Origin: JBEGQX01 sp041180805
GTDB taxonomy: Bacteria; Planctomycetota; Planctomycetia; Gemmatales; Gemmataceae
Direction: 5' to 3'
Length of the DNA stretch: 10,110 nucleotides
Assembly (NCBI GenBank): GCA_041180805.1
Contig: JBEGQX010000096.1
Span: forward strand, 1 to 10,110
Part shown: one piece after another, positions 7,042-10,110 of the stretch
How positions within the stretch are numbered: the stretch's first letter is position 1
Layout of the letters: the number at the start of each line of letters is the position of its first letter
The notes under the pieces: model-generated
The model's database searches: none
Told to the model about the DNA's origin: nothing
Seen by the model: only the letters and a program-made list of their open reading frames with translations
Made by a program: the position numbers and the translations under genes

Positions 7042-7899
7042 CTAGTTCATATTTACTTCCTTGGTTTGAAGCATTTGCTCTATCTGCCGAATCTTACGAT
7101 CAATACCCAGAACATTAGGCAGATCGAAGGTATGCGACTGTGCGCCTGAAGTATGAATAATCAAATCTCCAGTGCCTATTCCAAAGAAAGAAAGACCCAG
7201 AATCCAGTGCCTAAACAGGTCGCTGCGCTGTTTTTCAAGGGTCATACCATAAGAGTCATAGACTTTTTCGCCATCGCCTATTTCCACCTTGACCCGGATT
7301 TGGCCCGGCGTAAAGGTCACATAAACCTGCCTGTCAAAGAAACCTATCGCTATTATCCAAAGTAGCAATAGACCGGTGCCAACAAACAAATAGCCACCAA
7401 GGTTAATACGAATGTCTAATTGGTGATATTTGTCCAGAATGTTATCCCAGAAACCCGCCAGCATAAGAATAGTCACACCCATCACCAAAACAATTACGAT
7501 AAGAACGGACCACATTCCACGCAAAGGAACATTGGTAATAAAAATCACCAGCAATAATGTCAGGCAAAAGATCACTCCGTAGTTCTTGCTACTTGCGATA
7601 TGCAACCTTGGCTGTACCAATGAACCCTTTTCATCTTTCAAGAGTTGGCCACTTTCGCCAGCCAGGATAACATCCCTTTGCACCCCATCTTTGGTGGTTA
7701 CTTGTTCCGCTTTGGAATTTTTGGGTACAACAGCAAGTAAATGCCCATCCCACCAGGTAAGAAGCGCAAGCACATAAGCCACAAACCAAACTGGCCACCA
7801 ATAAAAGAGATTGGAATGGCTATAAACGGTGATTTCACGCGGTAGTTGTTCAGGAGCCGGATTATTGGGCTTGGGCGCTGGTGTTTCTTCGGCTGCCAT
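7042..7899 (-). CDS. Four-helix membrane protein with PH-like C-terminal domain, function unknown
   Basis: A 285-residue integral membrane protein. Residues 1-30 are Pro/Ala-rich and probably cytoplasmic. Predicted membrane helices lie at about 33-50 (starting with a Tyr/Trp-rich FYWWPVWF), 107-124, 128-150 and 168-187, with a charged extracytoplasmic loop at about 51-106. The C-terminal 95 residues (about 192-285) are soluble and end in GTGDLIIHTSG, then FDLPNVLGIDRKIRQIEQML. That arrangement resembles the bacterial PH (bPH2, YdbS/YdbT-like) fold, where a strand-rich domain ends in a helix after a 'nV' motif; this is a resemblance, not a proven hit. The ATG has GAGGT at 7906-7910, six bases away. 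A consensus -35 element lies upstream. It is transcribed alone, and the stop is beside the shared terminator. No enzymatic motif is visible; a role in envelope or membrane stress is only a guess. Confidence 0.82.
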   Translation of the reverse strand: MAAEETPAPKPNNPAPEQLPREITVYSHSNLFYWWPVWFVAYVLALLTWWDGHLLAVVPKNSKAEQVTTKDGVQRDVILAGESGQLLKDEKGSLVQPRLHIASSKNYGVIFCLTLLLVIFITNVPLRGMWSVLIVIVLVMGVTILMLAGFWDNILDKYHQLDIRINLGGYLFVGTGLLLLWIIAIGFFDRQVYVTFTPGQIRVKVEIGDGEKVYDSYGMTLEKQRSDLFRHWILGLSFFGIGTGDLIIHTSGAQSHTFDLPNVLGIDRKIRQIEQMLQTKEVNMN

Positions 7900-7948
7900 T
7901 TGTCTACCTCTACAGAATTGTTTTGTTGAAATTCACGGCACTAAGGTC

Positions 7949-7977
7949 AGGCTAAGCCTTTACCCCAGACATGTCAA
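7949..7977 (-). promoter_or_regulatory. Candidate sigma-70-type promoter of the membrane-protein gene
   Basis: On the minus strand a perfect TTGACA (7972-7977) is followed by exactly 17 bp and TAGCCT (7949-7954), a weak -10. The predicted transcript would start about 40 bases before the ATG at 7899. The -10 sits within AGGCT-A-AGCCT (7949-7959), a small inverted repeat that could be an operator. Confidence 0.4.
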
Positions 7978-7980
7978 GGA

Positions 7981-7997
7981 ACACCTGAGTGAGGTGT
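7981..7997 (-). other. Short stem-loop downstream of the propeller gene
   Basis: ACACCT and AGGTGT form a 6-bp stem with a 5-base loop, about 30 bases after the stop of the leftward propeller gene and just before the next promoter. No T-run follows, so as a terminator it would be weak or factor-dependent. Confidence 0.3.
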
Positions 7998-8026
7998 CGC
8001 TAAATTACCACTTCGAAATGGAGAAA

Positions 8027-9502
8027 TTACGGAATGTAGTTCAGGGTGTAATAAGCTTCCTTATGAAGTAATGGTAAGCCACCTTCGGAGCGAATACCTT
8101 CCATGGTTAGTTCGTGGATATGACCCGCAACGGGTTTATCAATAACCAGTGTGACCTTCTTGCGATCTGAAGATACCTTGGCCGACAAAACCTTTGGTTT
8201 CGTATGATCCACCTCCGGGCTGCCATAAGAGGACTGATAGATATAGCAGTAGGTTTCCATCTTGTACGATTCAGGTTTTTCCGCAACTTCTGCATCCACC
8301 GGTTGGGTGAAAGTCAGCTCAAAGCCATCCTTTTTGGCATGCATTTCATGAACCTCAAAAGGTACTTTGCCGGTCCAATCTAACCTTTCCAAGGCAAATG
8401 GTTTGTTTCCATGGGAACCCCAGCCACGGTTGGTCCCACCCACAAACATGCTGCCTTCCTTGGTAGTTAAAATTGGCACATTTCCAGAACCAAAACCTTT
8501 CCTGAATGGGAAGCAGGCTCCCTGATAGCGACCGTTCACTTTTTCAAGACAAACGCGCATCACGGTGCTGTTTGTCTGATCTGCCACAAACATTTGGTTT
8601 GCAAAAGGGCCAAACTTCCCTTCAGAACGATCAAAATCAATGCCGGAGGCAGACTGCCCCATCTTCTTATAGGGGAAATAAATGCACGGTGGCATTAGTT
8701 GGGGAATCTTGGCAGCTTCCACCATCATTCTGGAACCACTTTGAGGAGTTGCTGGTTTGGCCCCGGCCAATTTTCCATCCCTTGCCTCGTCAAACCATCG
8801 ATTGCCATCCGGATGCCCTTGGAAAGAACCAGGTTGCAAATGCTTCAGCGAACATGTGCCGTTCCATGGCCCTTGGTTATCGGTATAAAAACAATCGCCT
8901 TCCGAATTGAAACCAATTCCTCCCGGGGAGCGAATGCCACTGCAGGTGGGAAGAAAGCTTCCATCCGCATTCACACGCACGCACCAACCGCGGTATTTGC
9001 AGGAAGAACCAAATGAACCGGTAAGGCAAAGAACCACCCAAATGTTACCATCCTTGTCAAATTTGGAACCAAAGGCATACTCATGGTAGTCACCATTGAT
9101 TTCCCAGCCGTCTGAGACAGTCTGAAAAACATCGGCTTTCCCTGTTTTTTTAGTATCTCTCAGTTTGGATAGCTCACCACGCTGGGTCGCATACAACCAG
9201 CCATCCCTATACGCAAGACCCAGTACCTCGTGCAAGCCATGGGCAAATCGGGTCCACTTGGCATCCTTGACAAGGTCTTTGGCAAAAGGGTTCTCAATAG
9301 ACCAGATCTCACCCCGGCGTGAACTTACAAGCAGGCGCTTTTCCGGAGTAAGTTCCAAAGCCCCTGGTTCCAAAACCACATCCTTCGGTATTTCAAAGCG
9401 GGTGATCTTGTAATAATCATCCTCGGTTGGAACAGGGTCTGCAGCCCTTCCCACTCCAGAGAAGAACAAAACCACCAATCCCAGCAAAAGTGCATTCTTC
9501 AT
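8027..9502 (-). CDS. Exported beta-propeller protein of the PVC membrane-bound dehydrogenase-like type
   Basis: A 491-residue secreted protein. Residues 1-20 (MKNALLLGLVVLFFSGVGRA) are a clear signal peptide. The body opens with DYYKITRFEIP and EPGALELTPEKRLLVSSRRGEIW, the start of the glucose/sorbosone-dehydrogenase-like propeller common in Planctomycetes and Verrucomicrobia (TIGR02604-like, from memory). Later landmarks are NGDYHEYAFG (137-146), RSPGGIGFNSEGDCFYTDNQG, a GSMFVGGTNRGWGSHGNKPF block (350-369) and a C-terminal beta domain (about 380-491) ending in YYTLNYIP. There are ten cysteines in the mature protein, probably some disulfide-bonded. No CxxCH haem motif is present, so any electron carrier must be a partner. 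The start at 9502 is preferred: an in-frame ATG at 9556 would overlap the upstream gene and push the signal peptide 18 residues inward. Substrate is unknown. It forms a likely operon with the gene at 9519. Confidence 0.85.
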   Translation of the reverse strand: MKNALLLGLVVLFFSGVGRAADPVPTEDDYYKITRFEIPKDVVLEPGALELTPEKRLLVSSRRGEIWSIENPFAKDLVKDAKWTRFAHGLHEVLGLAYRDGWLYATQRGELSKLRDTKKTGKADVFQTVSDGWEINGDYHEYAFGSKFDKDGNIWVVLCLTGSFGSSCKYRGWCVRVNADGSFLPTCSGIRSPGGIGFNSEGDCFYTDNQGPWNGTCSLKHLQPGSFQGHPDGNRWFDEARDGKLAGAKPATPQSGSRMMVEAAKIPQLMPPCIYFPYKKMGQSASGIDFDRSEGKFGPFANQMFVADQTNSTVMRVCLEKVNGRYQGACFPFRKGFGSGNVPILTTKEGSMFVGGTNRGWGSHGNKPFALERLDWTGKVPFEVHEMHAKKDGFELTFTQPVDAEVAEKPESYKMETYCYIYQSSYGSPEVDHTKPKVLSAKVSSDRKKVTLVIDKPVAGHIHELTMEGIRSEGGLPLLHKEAYYTLNYIP

Positions 9503-9512
9503 TTTTCTTAAT

Positions 9513-9517
9513 TCCTT
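9513..9517 (-). promoter_or_regulatory. Ribosome binding site fixing the propeller start at 9502
   Basis: AAGGA on the minus strand lies 10 bases before the ATG at 9502 and begins two bases after the TAA (9519-9521) of the upstream gene. The tight join suggests co-transcription and possible translational coupling. Confidence 0.6.
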
Positions 9518-9518
9518 T

Positions 9519-10110
9519 TTACCAGGAGTATTCAATATCAAGAGTTGCCTTGCCATCCTTGAATTGGATGGGCAGTAACAATTCCGACTTTCCTGCAGAA
9601 TCTCTTACCAATGCTTTGGTCCCATTACCAAGCGAAAGCTTTATTTCGTTATCCAGGACAAATGAGTTCTCTGAAACCTTCTGCAACTTGGATACCGCCG
9701 CAATTCTTATAAACAGTGAAGCGGGGGCGCTTTTCGTTTGTAAAGAAAGCTGACGAACAAAGCCTCCGTCCTTGTTTTTGGAGGGAACAAAACCATCTTC
9801 CACGGTCACATCTCCAATTCGATATTGGAATGTTGGCCTTTGGTTGGAATCGGTTTTATACCCAAGAAAGACTCCTATCTGATCTCTTGACAGATTGGCT
9901 GGCCAGGTTTCCTTTTCATTTGCCAAGGATGCGATCGCAGGGCCGTTCGGGAAAGAAATCACATTGTCGCCCAGAGGCGGCTGGAAACCAACTCCGCGGT
10001 CCCGCCAATGCCTGCCAGCATCTATGAATGCCCCCTGCCAAATCATCGCCAAACGCAAATTATTTGCATCAAATGCCAAATTTACCTTTTCCGGATAGCC
10101 AACCCCGATT
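9519..10110 (-). CDS. DUF6797-like conserved PVC protein, N-terminal part beyond the window
   Basis: The frame stays open through the right edge (GVGYPEKVN precedes the internal Met at 10079), so the true start lies outside; about 197 residues are visible. Motifs include VNMAFDANNLRLAMIWQG, FIDAGRHWRDRGVGFQPPLG, RPTFQYRIGDVTVEDGF and an all-beta tail ending in TLDIEYSW. I recall this AFD...WxG...GvGfqpP pattern from planctomycete and verrucomicrobial exported proteins annotated DUF6797, which often carry a c-type cytochrome domain; the haem part, if any, would lie outside the window. It is followed after 16 bp by the propeller gene on the same strand. The pairing suggests that both act together outside the cytoplasm, perhaps in oxidation of a sugar or polymer, but no substrate or catalytic residue can be assigned. 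The exact family name is tentative. Confidence 0.7.
   Translation of the reverse strand, partial: IGVGYPEKVNLAFDANNLRLAMIWQGAFIDAGRHWRDRGVGFQPPLGDNVISFPNGPAIASLANEKETWPANLSRDQIGVFLGYKTDSNQRPTFQYRIGDVTVEDGFVPSKNKDGGFVRQLSLQTKSAPASLFIRIAAVSKLQKVSENSFVLDNEIKLSLGNGTKALVRDSAGKSELLLPIQFKDGKATLDIEYSW

Noticed and set aside
9503..9556. 18-residue N-terminal extension of the propeller protein from the ATG at 9556
   Set aside because: It would overlap the end of the upstream gene and move the signal peptide away from the N-terminus; the ATG at 9502 has its own ribosome binding site.

Overview
The window looks like ordinary chromosomal DNA from a planctomycete or close PVC-group bacterium of roughly balanced G+C. 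I infer this from the gene content: a tricorn-type S41 peptidase, a secreted arylsulfatase, a HEAT/TPR protein, a small protein with an acidic tract and a WGVF...FVQPVKEP C-terminus, and an exported beta-propeller of the PVC 'membrane-bound dehydrogenase' kind next to a DUF6797-like protein. The genus cannot be fixed from the sequence. I found no rRNA, tRNA, CRISPR array, insertion sequence or phage gene.

Layout. The left two-thirds is transcribed rightward: the 3' part of lspA (lipoprotein signal peptidase, cut by the left edge), a 1040-residue tricorn-like protease, a formylglycine-type sulfatase, a HEAT/TPR protein and an acidic-tract protein. A 12-bp G+C-rich hairpin with T-runs on both strands (about 6992-7027) closes this side. 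The right third is transcribed leftward: a 285-residue four-helix membrane protein with a PH-like tail, then a two-gene unit made of the exported propeller (8027-9502) and the DUF6797-like protein (9519 to beyond the right edge). Those two are only 16 bp apart and are probably one operon.

Shared theme. Four of the seven products (LspA, the protease, the sulfatase and the propeller) act at or outside the cytoplasmic membrane, and the membrane protein makes five. This fits a planctomycete that degrades sulfated polymers and proteins. Spacing and strands do not show that the rightward genes form a single pathway; gaps of 83-227 bp suggest several separate transcripts.

Intergenic DNA. The most structured parts are the leader of the HEAT/TPR gene (two stem-loops, each followed by the same TAGTCATAAA sequence) and the leader of the acidic-tract gene (two perfect inverted repeats about 42 bp apart). 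I see no convincing sign of a wholly new system. The least explained items are the acidic-tract protein, the PH-tailed membrane protein and the paired stem-loop modules.
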